Source: BCD1 sp965230565 | GTDB lineage: Bacteria; Bacteroidota; Bacteroidia; Chitinophagales; Saprospiraceae | Direction of reading: 5' to 3' | NCBI GenBank assembly: GCA_965230565.1 | Contig: CBDDLH010000007.1 | Span: 1 to 64,000 of the forward strand | DNA length: 64,000 bases | Shown: positions 50,310 through 59,205 of the stretch, one piece after another | Numbering within the stretch: the first letter of the stretch is position 1 | How the letters are laid out: the number at the start of each line of letters is the position of its first letter | The notes under the pieces: model-generated | Databases searched by the model: none | Told to the model about the DNA's origin: nothing | The model's input: the letters and a program-made list of their open reading frames with translations, nothing else | Made by a program: the position numbers and the translations under genes

Positions 50310-50396
50310 TTATTCTTCGGCAATCTGATTCACGAACCAGTTGTCAAAAGAATATATTTTGTGCCTTTTGCCGGTCAAACAAAAGGTCCCTCCCAT
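50310..50396 (-). CDS. 28-residue peptide ORF after the adenylate cyclase gene
   Basis: ATG at 50396, TAA at 50312-50310. The peptide begins MGGTFCLTGKRHK, continues IYSFDNWFVNQIAEE and ends there. It has balanced composition and no membrane segment. It lies between the cyclase stop (131 bp upstream) and the terminator at 50185-50220, so it is within a transcribed region; a palindrome lies just upstream. No homologue is recalled. It could instead be part of a structured untranslated RNA. Confidence 0.35.
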   Translation of the reverse strand: MGGTFCLTGKRHKIYSFDNWFVNQIAEE

Positions 50397-50413
50397 CTTT
50401 TAGTATGTAAGTT

Positions 50414-50430
50414 TCCGGATTTAATCCGGA
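50414..50430. other. 17-bp palindrome upstream of the 28-codon ORF
   Basis: TCCGGATT-T-AATCCGGA, perfect 8-bp arms around one base, with AAG/CTT extending the pairing. It could be an operator or an RNA hairpin. Apart from this and the small ORF, the 50221-50526 stretch shows nothing recognisable. Confidence 0.45.
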
Positions 50431-50526
50431 CTTGATGTGTGTAGTTTTGCGGGAAATACAATTAATACTTCCCAAAGTGACGCCAAGGTACACCAAAAGA
50501 ATGTATAATCAAAAAATCTATCCGAA

Positions 50527-52878
50527 TTATTTTTCCACGAAATACATAGGGGCATTTGCCTTGTTCTTGATCGGCAAATCTCCTCTGAAAGTACAAGAAA
50601 ACTCCCCGTTCAGATTTTGAAAAGTAGTTTCAGAAATGTTGATTCTTCCGGGCTCACTTTGTCCTTCCATTCGGCTGGCCATATTGACGGTGTCCCCCCA
50701 GATATCAAAAGCGAATTTCCGGTTACCGACTACTCCCGCAACCACAGGCCCTGTATGGATCCCAATCCGCATTTTCCAGTAAGGAAATTCAGATTGTTCA
50801 AACCTGTTTTCTATAAATTGCATCATTTCAATAGCTGCCCTGACGGCATCCTTCGGGTTCGTTTCATTGGTAGTTGGAATGCCTCCCGCACACATGTAAG
50901 CATCACCGATCGTCTTGATTTTCTCCAAATCATGCCGTTCGATGATCTCGTCAAAGGCGGAAAAACACAAATTGAGTTCCTTAATTAGCCGATCAGGTGG
51001 CATGTGCTCGGTCAATTTTGTAAAGTTGACAAAATCAGCAAATAAAACAGTGACCTTTTCATAATGCCGGGGAGTGGCAAATCCCCGTTGCTTTAGTTCC
51101 ATAGCCGTTTCCTCCGGCAGAATATTCAATAATAATCTTTCTGATTTAGCCTGCTCGGATTCCAGCAGTGATTTTTGACTCTCAATCTCCTTCTTCTGTT
51201 TGTGCAATTTTCGATTGGCTCTTCTACCAAAAATGTAACCGGCAAGGATCAGCATAAGAATGATAAACAATGCCGCCAGCAAACCATAAATGAACTTACG
51301 GAAGGTATTTTGCCGTTCAATTTCCAGCTGCTGCAACTCCCGCTCTTTACTCAAAGCTTTAATTTGCTGTCTTTGTGCTTCCTCTTCTGCTTCTCGCTGA
51401 CTTAATTCAAGTGCCTGTAGTGCTTCGGTTTGTTGTAATTCGGCAATCTGGCGATCTTTTTCTGCTGCATCAAGCAACTGTTGCGTCAGCCGAAGTTCCT
51501 GTTTTGTTTGTTCTGCCTCCAGTTGTTCGACGCGTAATCTTTCTTCCCGGATTTCCTGATCCTGGCGCAGCAATGCCAATTCACTTTCTTTTCTCGAGGA
51601 CTCCAGGGCCAGGTTTTCCTTTTCTAACTGAAGTTGTTCGATAGCCAGGTCCTGTACTTTTTGATTGACCAGTAATAGTTTGATTTCTTTTTCGGAACGT
51701 TCAAGACTAAACCTGTCCTGCAATAATTTTTCCTGTCGCAATCTTTCTGCCAGCAATAACGAGTCTCTGAGGGCGAGATGCTTTTGATAATAATCTAGGG
51801 CTTTATCAAATTCATAAAGTTCTTCATAGATTCTAGCCTCTGTCAGATAGGCATCCCTTAATGTTTCATTTTGTTTGGAACGTGTGGCAGCACTAAGGGC
51901 ATAATTATTCCGTTGAAGTGCTTCGTACAATTCCCCTCGTTTTAAATTTATTTTAGCTACCAGGTTTTCCAAACGAGCAATTTCGGGTAGGTTTTTCTGT
52001 TCCTCTGCTTCTTCCAAAGCTTCTTCCAACAATCTGACAGCTGCTGCAAACTGGTTGGCATTGAAATAGGCTATTCCCAGATTAGCATACAGGGTAATCT
52101 TGTCCAATTGGCAATCTTCAAAACAATAATCAGCTGCAGTTTCAAACTGATCTATAGCATTTTTATAATCCTTTAGCCTGTGGTATTGATATCCCAGGTT
52201 ATTGTGAATGATTGGAAAATACGCCGTATCTCTGTGGTTGTAAATCAATTGCTCGGTAGCCCTGTAATATTGTAAGGCATTTCTATAACTCCCTTTTTCT
52301 TCAAACACTTTGGCTAATTGCTGTAAACTGCTCAACTCGCCTTCATAGTTCTCCTGCTGATGATAAATCTCCCATTCTTCCTGAAAATATACAGCGGCAC
52401 TATCCAATTGGTGATTATTAAAAAAGGAGTTTCCTATTTGTATGAGAATGGGCAAACTTTCAACGGTATCGGGTTTAAAGGCAAGAGCCGTTTTGTAATA
52501 ACTTATCGCAGCCCCGTAAAATGACTCACCGTGGTAAATGTTTCCCAGGTGAAGATTGGCATAATAGTATTCTTCATTTTTAAATTCCTCTACCCAACTC
52601 AGGTATTCCAGTCCATACCTCAGCGCCTGAACGGTATTATTGCTTTGAACGTATAATTCGGATAGTTGTCTCAAGCCAGCAATGGTGCCTTGTTCAAGCT
52701 TATTTTGCTTGGCATCCAGTAAGGCTTGTTGTGAAAGTAATATGGCCGCGTACGCCATTTTTTCCTGTCTGGCTTCATCTAACCTGACCAAAATGAGGCT
52801 GTCCGTCCATGGCACTTCCTGTGCGCCGGCAATTTGAAAAGCCCAAAAGGTCAATAATAAAATTTTGACAATACGCAT
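50527..52878 (-). CDS. Class III adenylate cyclase with periplasmic TPR sensor
   Basis: 783 residues. Signal peptide (MRIVKILLLTFWAFQIAGAQ), TPR repeats to about 360 (LHLGNIYHGESFYGAAISYYKTAL and others), a long Glu/Gln-rich coiled coil (about 370-515), one membrane segment (527-549: FIYGLLAALFIILMLILAG), a short coiled linker and a cytoplasmic cyclase domain (about 600-783). Metal-binding Asp residues are in LFADFVNFT and IGDAYMCAG, the base-contacting Lys precedes in KIKTIGDAYM, and the transition-state Asn/Arg are in WGDTVNMASRMEGQ. Makes cAMP in response to an envelope signal bound by the TPRs (inferred). The LLNILPEETAMELKQRG motif before the catalytic domain is typical. Confidence 0.92.
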   Translation of the reverse strand: MRIVKILLLTFWAFQIAGAQEVPWTDSLILVRLDEARQEKMAYAAILLSQQALLDAKQNKLEQGTIAGLRQLSELYVQSNNTVQALRYGLEYLSWVEEFKNEEYYYANLHLGNIYHGESFYGAAISYYKTALAFKPDTVESLPILIQIGNSFFNNHQLDSAAVYFQEEWEIYHQQENYEGELSSLQQLAKVFEEKGSYRNALQYYRATEQLIYNHRDTAYFPIIHNNLGYQYHRLKDYKNAIDQFETAADYCFEDCQLDKITLYANLGIAYFNANQFAAAVRLLEEALEEAEEQKNLPEIARLENLVAKINLKRGELYEALQRNNYALSAATRSKQNETLRDAYLTEARIYEELYEFDKALDYYQKHLALRDSLLLAERLRQEKLLQDRFSLERSEKEIKLLLVNQKVQDLAIEQLQLEKENLALESSRKESELALLRQDQEIREERLRVEQLEAEQTKQELRLTQQLLDAAEKDRQIAELQQTEALQALELSQREAEEEAQRQQIKALSKERELQQLEIERQNTFRKFIYGLLAALFIILMLILAGYIFGRRANRKLHKQKKEIESQKSLLESEQAKSERLLLNILPEETAMELKQRGFATPRHYEKVTVLFADFVNFTKLTEHMPPDRLIKELNLCFSAFDEIIERHDLEKIKTIGDAYMCAGGIPTTNETNPKDAVRAAIEMMQFIENRFEQSEFPYWKMRIGIHTGPVVAGVVGNRKFAFDIWGDTVNMASRMEGQSEPGRINISETTFQNLNGEFSCTFRGDLPIKNKANAPMYFVEK

Positions 52879-52958
52879 TGATGAATTACGAATTAGAAGA
52901 ATGAAATTACAAATTATTTCTGATTGAAAAATGACACAAAGCTCAATTACCCCAAAAG

Positions 52959-55256
52959 TTATTCAACCCTGTAACTGAACCCAACCTCCCAGGTGCGTCT
53001 TGATTGTGGGTTCCATAATAAATCATCCTGGGTTCCGGTAGCCGCGAGACCGGCGTAACGTGCATTGAATAAATTCCTGAATTTAAAACTTACCTGAAAA
53101 TGGTCTGTTAACCTGCCTAGTACCGTCATATCGAGTGTATAAAAGGACGGCAAAACTTCATAATCTGAATTGCCTTGAGGGAGCACCGATTTATTGGTTG
53201 AGGAAGAAATAAACAAGTTGTCCAGGTGAATAAAAAAGTTTTTCACAGGCTGAGCAGACAACTTCAACTGGGTAATTCTCCGCGGCTGTTCAGGCAATGT
53301 TTCTTCCGGAATTGACCGGTTCGCTTTTTGTTCCTGACCTTTGGTAAATGATAAGTGCAGTGAAGCATTCAGATTGATCGGGGAAATGAGGTTTTTCCAG
53401 ACAAAAACAGATTGCATTCCGGAAACCTTCACAAAAGACTCTCCTCCGTTAAAATACCCCAGGGTAATCTTTCGAATATTCCCATCCATGTCCTGCTCAT
53501 AGTTAAAATTTGATTCAATAAGATTATTAGTCTTTGTAGAAAACCAACTCACATCAGTATAAAACCGATCTGACTTGGTCCATCGAAAACCACCTTCCAG
53601 AGAATTGGTTATTTCCGGTTTTAATGGATAATAGCCTAATTCAATCCATTCATAATTGCCCGTGGTTATGGTGTAGGAATTTTTTGAATAATAGGTGGAT
53701 GGACTTCTAAAGGCACTTCCATAAAACATTCGCACGCTCAGGTTGGGTGTCAGTTTATATAAAACGGCAAGTCTGGGGAAAACCTTTGAATAGGAGAAAT
53801 TGGTAAAATCTGTTTTCAAAGTAGATTGCAGCCCGAGTACCCCCTTCAATTTTATTCCGTTGTAAAAAAACTGGGTAAAGGCAGCCAATTCTGCATCATC
53901 TTTATGACCGCCACTGGTGACGGTATGGTCTTCATACTGATTGGGATAGGGTGTCCGAAGAAAATATTCACTTTTGGAAGCCAGGGCTCTTGGAGTAATG
54001 CCGGTCATCCATTCAATCCGATCATAGAGTTGAACGTTTAAAGTAGCATCCAGGGAAACATCGATTTTACGATCATAAAGATATCTGTTGCCACTTACAA
54101 AATTATCAAAGAATCTTCCTAACCTCATCTGCCATGGATCCGGATTCCAGATATCAGCATTGGTTGCCTGTACCAGTGCCCGATTGAACAGGCTACTCAC
54201 TATATGGTAGGAAGAGTTCTTGTCAGATTCATACATCAGGAAATTTGCTGCTAAGGCGAACCCAATTTTTTCTGTTTTGTGATTGAAGCCCAAATGTCCC
54301 TGGTACAAATTCTCACCGATATAATTTAACGGGTTAGCATAGGAGTAAGCCGACGGATTAAGGCCAAGTGAACTATGATCCCTGCGATACATATTGATCA
54401 ACGTCAGATCAAAAGCTCCGTATCGAAGCTCTACACCAAAAGAACGACTCTGGTGAGGCAACTCCCCCAGTTCTGGCTCTATTCCAAAAGTATCCCTGGA
54501 AACATAATTAGGGTGTGTCAGATAAAGGGAATCAGCGGAATAGGTTGCCGGATTAAACAGAATTGATTCATCCTGATATATCCTTCTATCAGAAATGGAA
54601 GTAAAGTTACCGAACACGTTGTATTTCAATACGTTCCTTCGTTTTCCTGCCTTGCCTCCAAACAGGATATTCATACTGGTAAACTGCTCTGCACCAAAAC
54701 TGATATCCGCTTTGGTGTACAAGGGGCGTTCCGATTCTTTTAGAATAATATTGATTACTCCTGCCGAGGCATCAGCACCGTAAAGTGTAGCAGCGGGGCC
54801 AAAGATCACTTCAATGCGTTCTGCCTGCCTGATAGGTAATTGGGCACCAATGGGCATGCCTTTAATGCCAATAGGTTTGACAGGAATATTGTTGATCAGA
54901 ATTTTGGTGTATTCATTGCCCTTAAGTCCCCTCATCAAAAAAGTCTCTCCATCCGTTCCGGAACCTGGTTGGGAAACCCGTACGCCTGGAACCATTTTCA
55001 TCGCATCAACCAACGTATTATATCCATTATTTCGGATATCTTCTTTGGTGATAACATAAACAGTAAAAGGCAAATCCTCAACTGCCTGGAGTGACCTACT
55101 CGCAGAAACCACAGAATAATTATTGACCTTCTCAATATCGGTCTCAATGTCTTTTGCCATCAACCTGTCAGCCGAAATCACGACGGTATCTGCCTGTCCG
55201 AAAAGGCAGGATACCAATAGCATTACAATAATGGCTGTGCAAAAGGGTTTCAACAT
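52959..55256 (-). CDS. TonB-dependent receptor, substrate unknown
   Basis: 765 residues, outer membrane. Signal peptide MLKPFCTAIIVMLLVSCLFGQ. No carboxypeptidase-like domain; a short linker leads to the plug (about 50-170: VEDLPFTVYVITKEDIRNNG ... GPAATLYGADASAGVINIIL) and a barrel ending in GFSYRVE, with the consensus FRNLFNARYAGLAATG near the end. The layout is that of a siderophore/vitamin-type receptor rather than SusC. Its ligand cannot be read from sequence, and no transport genes are adjacent. Its mRNA leader contains an AACCAGC tandem (55257-55275). Confidence 0.85.
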   Translation of the reverse strand: MLKPFCTAIIVMLLVSCLFGQADTVVISADRLMAKDIETDIEKVNNYSVVSASRSLQAVEDLPFTVYVITKEDIRNNGYNTLVDAMKMVPGVRVSQPGSGTDGETFLMRGLKGNEYTKILINNIPVKPIGIKGMPIGAQLPIRQAERIEVIFGPAATLYGADASAGVINIILKESERPLYTKADISFGAEQFTSMNILFGGKAGKRRNVLKYNVFGNFTSISDRRIYQDESILFNPATYSADSLYLTHPNYVSRDTFGIEPELGELPHQSRSFGVELRYGAFDLTLINMYRRDHSSLGLNPSAYSYANPLNYIGENLYQGHLGFNHKTEKIGFALAANFLMYESDKNSSYHIVSSLFNRALVQATNADIWNPDPWQMRLGRFFDNFVSGNRYLYDRKIDVSLDATLNVQLYDRIEWMTGITPRALASKSEYFLRTPYPNQYEDHTVTSGGHKDDAELAAFTQFFYNGIKLKGVLGLQSTLKTDFTNFSYSKVFPRLAVLYKLTPNLSVRMFYGSAFRSPSTYYSKNSYTITTGNYEWIELGYYPLKPEITNSLEGGFRWTKSDRFYTDVSWFSTKTNNLIESNFNYEQDMDGNIRKITLGYFNGGESFVKVSGMQSVFVWKNLISPINLNASLHLSFTKGQEQKANRSIPEETLPEQPRRITQLKLSAQPVKNFFIHLDNLFISSSTNKSVLPQGNSDYEVLPSFYTLDMTVLGRLTDHFQVSFKFRNLFNARYAGLAATGTQDDLLWNPQSRRTWEVGFSYRVE

Positions 55257-55300
55257 ACTGGTTGCTGGTTGCTGGTTTATAGTTACTGGTGGCTGGTTTT
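55257..55300. repeat. GTTGCTGG tandem in the leader of the TonB receptor
   Basis: GGTTGCTGGTTGCTGG followed by GTTACTGGTGGCTGG directly before the receptor ATG (minus strand). The same phrase occurs at 3466-3474 and near 13993-14004. The remaining gap to 55552 shows nothing recognisable. Confidence 0.55.
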
Positions 55301-55552
55301 TCTTGGTCAGCTTATTCGTGTTGGCTAAGCATATGCTTGCATTTTAAGGTATTGGAAATGAGTAATTTACCTGCAAAAAACATTTCTGAGACAAAAAGGA
55401 TAGATGGAAGAACTGGTTTATTGGAATAGAATACCCTTTCCCATTCATCCAATTTTCCATTTCATCCACTTTCTTCTCTCAATTTTGAATAAAAATGCAC
55501 TATTATCAATATTTTCCTATGGAATTTAATACATACCCTAAATTACATAAGG

Positions 55553-56638
55553 CTACACTTCCACCTTATACTGCTGTTCGACTTCATATCGGTCAAAGGC
55601 CAGTTGAATGAGTTTATCTATGAGGGGGCCGTATTCAATCCCGGAGGCTTTCCAGAGCATTGGATACATGCTGATGGAAGTAAATCCAGGAATGGTATTG
55701 ATTTCATTGACCACCATATTCCCATTCTCCTGGTAAAACACATCCACACGACTCAATCCTTCACACTCCAGGGTGGTGAATGTTTTGACGGCATATTCTC
55801 TTATTTTTTCCTGAACCTCTTTGGGAATATCCGCAGGAACCTGTGTTTCAGAACCCTGATCGTCTATGTATTTAGAGTCAAAGGAATAAAAATCATGATG
55901 CATAACAACTACTTCCCCGGTCACAGATGCTTTAGGGTCTTCATTTCCTAACACGGCGCATTCGATTTCCCTGCCGGGAATATACTCCTCGATCACAATT
56001 TTTTTATCAAACTGGAAAGCCATGCTTATGGCCTTTCCAAGCTCCTCTTCGTTTCTGGCCTTGCTGATTCCTACTGAAGAACCCAGGTTTGCCGGCTTTA
56101 CAAAACACGGCATTCCAACAGCTTTCTCAATCTCCTCAAAGGAAGGAAAAGGCTGGCTTTTTCTCAAGCAAATGTATTTCCCTATTGGAAGTCCTGCATC
56201 TCTTAACAGACGTTTCATAATGTCTTTATCCATACCAACAGCTGAACCTAAAAGAGAAGGCCCTACAAAAGGGATGGAGGCCAGTTTAAACATACCCTGA
56301 ACACTTCCATCTTCCCCGAAAGGTCCATGAAGAACCGGAAATGCAACATCAACAATTATTTCCTGACCTATGGAATTCACAAACCGGCCTTTCTCTTCTA
56401 AAGCCAGAGACAATTTTCCAACGGGATTATCTAATGTCAAACTTCCCGTGTTTTCAATTTCATCCAACTTCGTTTGCGTTTCATAATGAAACCAATTGCC
56501 CTGCATATCTATGCCTATAAATACAAGGTCATATTTATTTTTATCAATAGATCTGATCACATTCTTTGCAGAACGAAGGGAAACAGTGTGCTCTGCCGAA
56601 CGTCCTCCAAATAGAATGGCTACTCTGGTTTTTGCCAT
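55553..56638 (-). CDS. ddl: D-alanine--D-alanine ligase
   Basis: Joins two D-Ala for peptidoglycan precursors using ATP; cytoplasmic ATP-grasp enzyme. 361 residues. Signatures: ILFGGRSAEHTVSLRSA, LHGPFGEDGSVQGMFKL, the VGPSLLGSAVGMDKDIMKRLL segment, CFVKPANLGSSVGISKA (ATP loop) and NEINTIPGFTSISMYPMLW (Mg and D-Ala contacts). The Phe/Tyr position that separates D-Ala-D-Ala from D-Ala-D-Lac enzymes was not resolved by eye. Monocistronic by context. Confidence 0.95.
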   Translation of the reverse strand: MAKTRVAILFGGRSAEHTVSLRSAKNVIRSIDKNKYDLVFIGIDMQGNWFHYETQTKLDEIENTGSLTLDNPVGKLSLALEEKGRFVNSIGQEIIVDVAFPVLHGPFGEDGSVQGMFKLASIPFVGPSLLGSAVGMDKDIMKRLLRDAGLPIGKYICLRKSQPFPSFEEIEKAVGMPCFVKPANLGSSVGISKARNEEELGKAISMAFQFDKKIVIEEYIPGREIECAVLGNEDPKASVTGEVVVMHHDFYSFDSKYIDDQGSETQVPADIPKEVQEKIREYAVKTFTTLECEGLSRVDVFYQENGNMVVNEINTIPGFTSISMYPMLWKASGIEYGPLIDKLIQLAFDRYEVEQQYKVEV

Positions 56639-56789
56639 AGCTGAAATTAATAATTACCGTGACGAATTTGATCCCTGAAAGGACCGTTTCTAAACCGTCA
56701 CAATATACGGAAGGTGGGTTTAGTAGAAATACTATTTTTCAAAAAAAATAGTGCATAGGAAGAAAAATTCAAATGAGAAAATCTCGAAT

Positions 56790-57062
56790 AAACATGTGTC
56801 ATCCCAAATTTTGGTTAAAACCAAAATTTGGGATTTTTGTGTGTCTAATGGTTATCAAACGAGGTAGAAAGGTAGTTGAAATTAAGTAAAAAAGCCCGAA
56901 GCTCACTTTTGAGGATTGAAAAACACAAAAATGTTTACTAATTGCCGTAAAATGGTTTAAAATCTTTAGCTCCACTATAGTGTCAAGAGACTTGATAATA
57001 CCAGACTACAATAAAACATCCCGAATTTTGACACTTGTCAAAATTCGGGATGAGTCATGTTT
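56790..57062. mobile_element. MITE-like palindromic element, copy B
   Basis: About 273 bp, the diverged second copy of the element at 43075. Ends AAACATG...CATCCC and, read inward from the right on the other strand, AAACATGACTCATCCC. Left hairpin ATCCCAAATTTTGGTT / AACCAAAATTTGGGAT (56801-56834), right hairpin ATCCCGAATTTTGACA / TGTCAAAATTCGGGAT (57018-57051). Shares TTATCAAACGAGGTAGAA (56852-56869) and CTCCACTATAG exactly with copy A, while the central 60-70 bp differ. No ORF. The flanks 56639-56789 and 57063-57259 show nothing recognisable. Confidence 0.75.
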
Positions 57063-57259
57063 AACCTACTCTTACCCGAACACACCTGATAAAATATCAT
57101 TGAAGAAAATTGGGTATTGGTTGAATTTTTTCAATGTTTTGGTTCAAAAGGAAAAAGTCATACAACTTCCCTCCTACCCAATTAGTTATTAAAAAACTCC
57201 AGTGCCCTTTGGGAGGTTGTGAGTTGTTTGGGAAATGTTTTTTAATCAAATATACAAAA

Positions 57260-59020
57260 ATGAAAAGCAGATTTTTTTGCTCAATAGCATTGCTTATTAC
57301 CCTTGTATTCTCCAATTGTCAAAAAGAAGATTTCACATCAATTATTTCAACTGGATTAAAAACTGAAATATCAAGTTATGCCGTAGGAGTCGTTCTTGCA
57401 GAAAATGGAAGTAACCACGAAGAAGCAACTGATTACCAATGGGATGAATCCGATTTAGTTGAAATCTCCCTCAATGGCAATACCATTTCCTGTAATTCCC
57501 AGAATGTTGAGATAAACGGCACAGTTGCCACAATAATATCCGGAGGTGTTTATTCTATTTCCGGAACGCTTTCAAATGGGCAGATTCAAGTGGAAGCAGA
57601 TGACGAAGATACTATTTGGATAATATTTAACGGAGTAAATATTACTAACGCCACCAGCGCTCCTGTTTATATTGCTAATGCTGAAAAAACCATTGTCGTT
57701 CTCGCTGACGGGAAGGAAAATTTCCTTGAGGATGGTAACAATTACATTTTTGAAACGGAAGAGGAGGATGAGCCCAATGCTACCCTTTTCAGCAAAGATG
57801 ATCTCACCATCACCGGAAACGGGGAACTTACGATTACAGCAAACTATGCGGATGGAATCACCAGTAAAGATGGTTTGATAATCTCCTCAGGAACAATAAT
57901 CATTAATTCTGAAGACGATGCCATTCGAGGCAAGGACTACCTAATTATCAAAACTGCTGACCTTTCCATTACAGCAAATGGTGATGGATTAAAATCCGAC
58001 AATGACGATGATGGCACCTATGGATACATTTATATTCAGGATGGGGAATTCAATATCAACTCCGGGGCTGATGCCATCCAGGGAAATACGGATGTTTTGA
58101 TTGAAGCCGGAACTTTCGATATCATTTCCGGTGGCGGTGGCAATAGCACTACAAACAGCTCCACAAAAGGTTTGAAAGCAGGCGTTCATATTATTATTGA
58201 TGGTGGTACTTTTGAATTCAGCACAGCCGATGATGCCATCCATTGCAACAACAACCTATGCATTAACGAAGGAGCAATAAATATTTCTTCCAATGATGAT
58301 GCAATCCATGCTGACTCCACTTTGTGTATTAATGGAGGAGATATTTTGATCACAAAGTCATACGAAGGCATTGAAAGTATGATCATAGTCATTAATAGTG
58401 GAAACATCCAAATTACCAGCAGCGATGATGGCCTGAATGTCGCTGGCGGAAATGATGGCTCTGCCAGCGGTAACTTCCCGGGAGGATCATTCGAATCATC
58501 GTCAGAAGACTTTATCATTTCAATAAATGGTGGTTTCATTGCGATTTATGCAAGCGGAGATGGCATCGATGCTAATGGTTCAATTGAAATGACGGACGGA
58601 ACAGTGCTGATCCACGGTCCGACTGCACACAACAATAGTGCACTTGACTACGACATTACCTTCAATATTTCGGGGGGAGAACTTATTGCGGTGGGAAGTG
58701 CAAATATGGCTCAGGCCCCCGGCAACTCTTCTGATCAGTATTCTGTAAAAATGAACTTCAATAGTACAAATTCAGCTGAAACCCTTATCCATATTAGATC
58801 TTCTTCAGGAACGGAAATTATGACCTTCAAACCCGATAAAAATTACCAGTCAGTCGTATATTCTTCCTCTTCCTTATCAAAAGGTACTAATTATTCCATT
58901 TATAAAGGCGGCAGCCATAGCGGCACTCCTACCAACGGGCTTTATGTGGAAGGAGCATACACCCCTGGAAGTAAATACACCGATTTTAAAATATCAGATA
59001 AGGTCACCATCTTATATTAA
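57260..59020 (+). CDS. Lipoprotein with carbohydrate-binding beta-helix (Cthe_2159-like)
   Basis: 586 residues from the ATG at 57260, chosen because a lipoprotein signal begins there (ALLITLVFSNC, Cys at 20). After a linker, residues about 90-500 form a right-handed beta-helix with repeated short strands and Asp-rich turns (TGNGELTITANYADGITSKDG, SEDDAIRGKD, NSGADAIQGNTD, STADDAIHCNNN, SNDDAIHADS), the pattern of calcium-rich carbohydrate-binding Cthe_2159 relatives. The C-terminal 85 residues form a beta-sandwich-like tail. Function: surface polysaccharide binding, possibly pectin-like, or weak lyase activity, inferred from family. Isolated between ddl and the TPM gene. Confidence 0.82.
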   Translation: MKSRFFCSIALLITLVFSNCQKEDFTSIISTGLKTEISSYAVGVVLAENGSNHEEATDYQWDESDLVEISLNGNTISCNSQNVEINGTVATIISGGVYSISGTLSNGQIQVEADDEDTIWIIFNGVNITNATSAPVYIANAEKTIVVLADGKENFLEDGNNYIFETEEEDEPNATLFSKDDLTITGNGELTITANYADGITSKDGLIISSGTIIINSEDDAIRGKDYLIIKTADLSITANGDGLKSDNDDDGTYGYIYIQDGEFNINSGADAIQGNTDVLIEAGTFDIISGGGGNSTTNSSTKGLKAGVHIIIDGGTFEFSTADDAIHCNNNLCINEGAINISSNDDAIHADSTLCINGGDILITKSYEGIESMIIVINSGNIQITSSDDGLNVAGGNDGSASGNFPGGSFESSSEDFIISINGGFIAIYASGDGIDANGSIEMTDGTVLIHGPTAHNNSALDYDITFNISGGELIAVGSANMAQAPGNSSDQYSVKMNFNSTNSAETLIHIRSSSGTEIMTFKPDKNYQSVVYSSSSLSKGTNYSIYKGGSHSGTPTNGLYVEGAYTPGSKYTDFKISDKVTILY

Positions 59021-59205
59021 CCAGAGTTATGGATATCTCAGGGATGAGACTGAGGAAAATAAGGACTCTATCATTGCAATTGGCTATTTTCATAGTTTAG
59101 CAACCTTTTTCAGTGAAAATATCTTTGTCACTTATCTCGCATACATATTAGTCATTTGATTATCAATGGCAAACTATCCATTCCTCTTGTTCTTAATGAA
59201 TTGTA

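Noticed and set aside
57134..57259. 42-residue N-terminal extension of the beta-helix lipoprotein
   Set aside because: It precedes a clear lipoprotein signal peptide starting at 57260 and would bury it.
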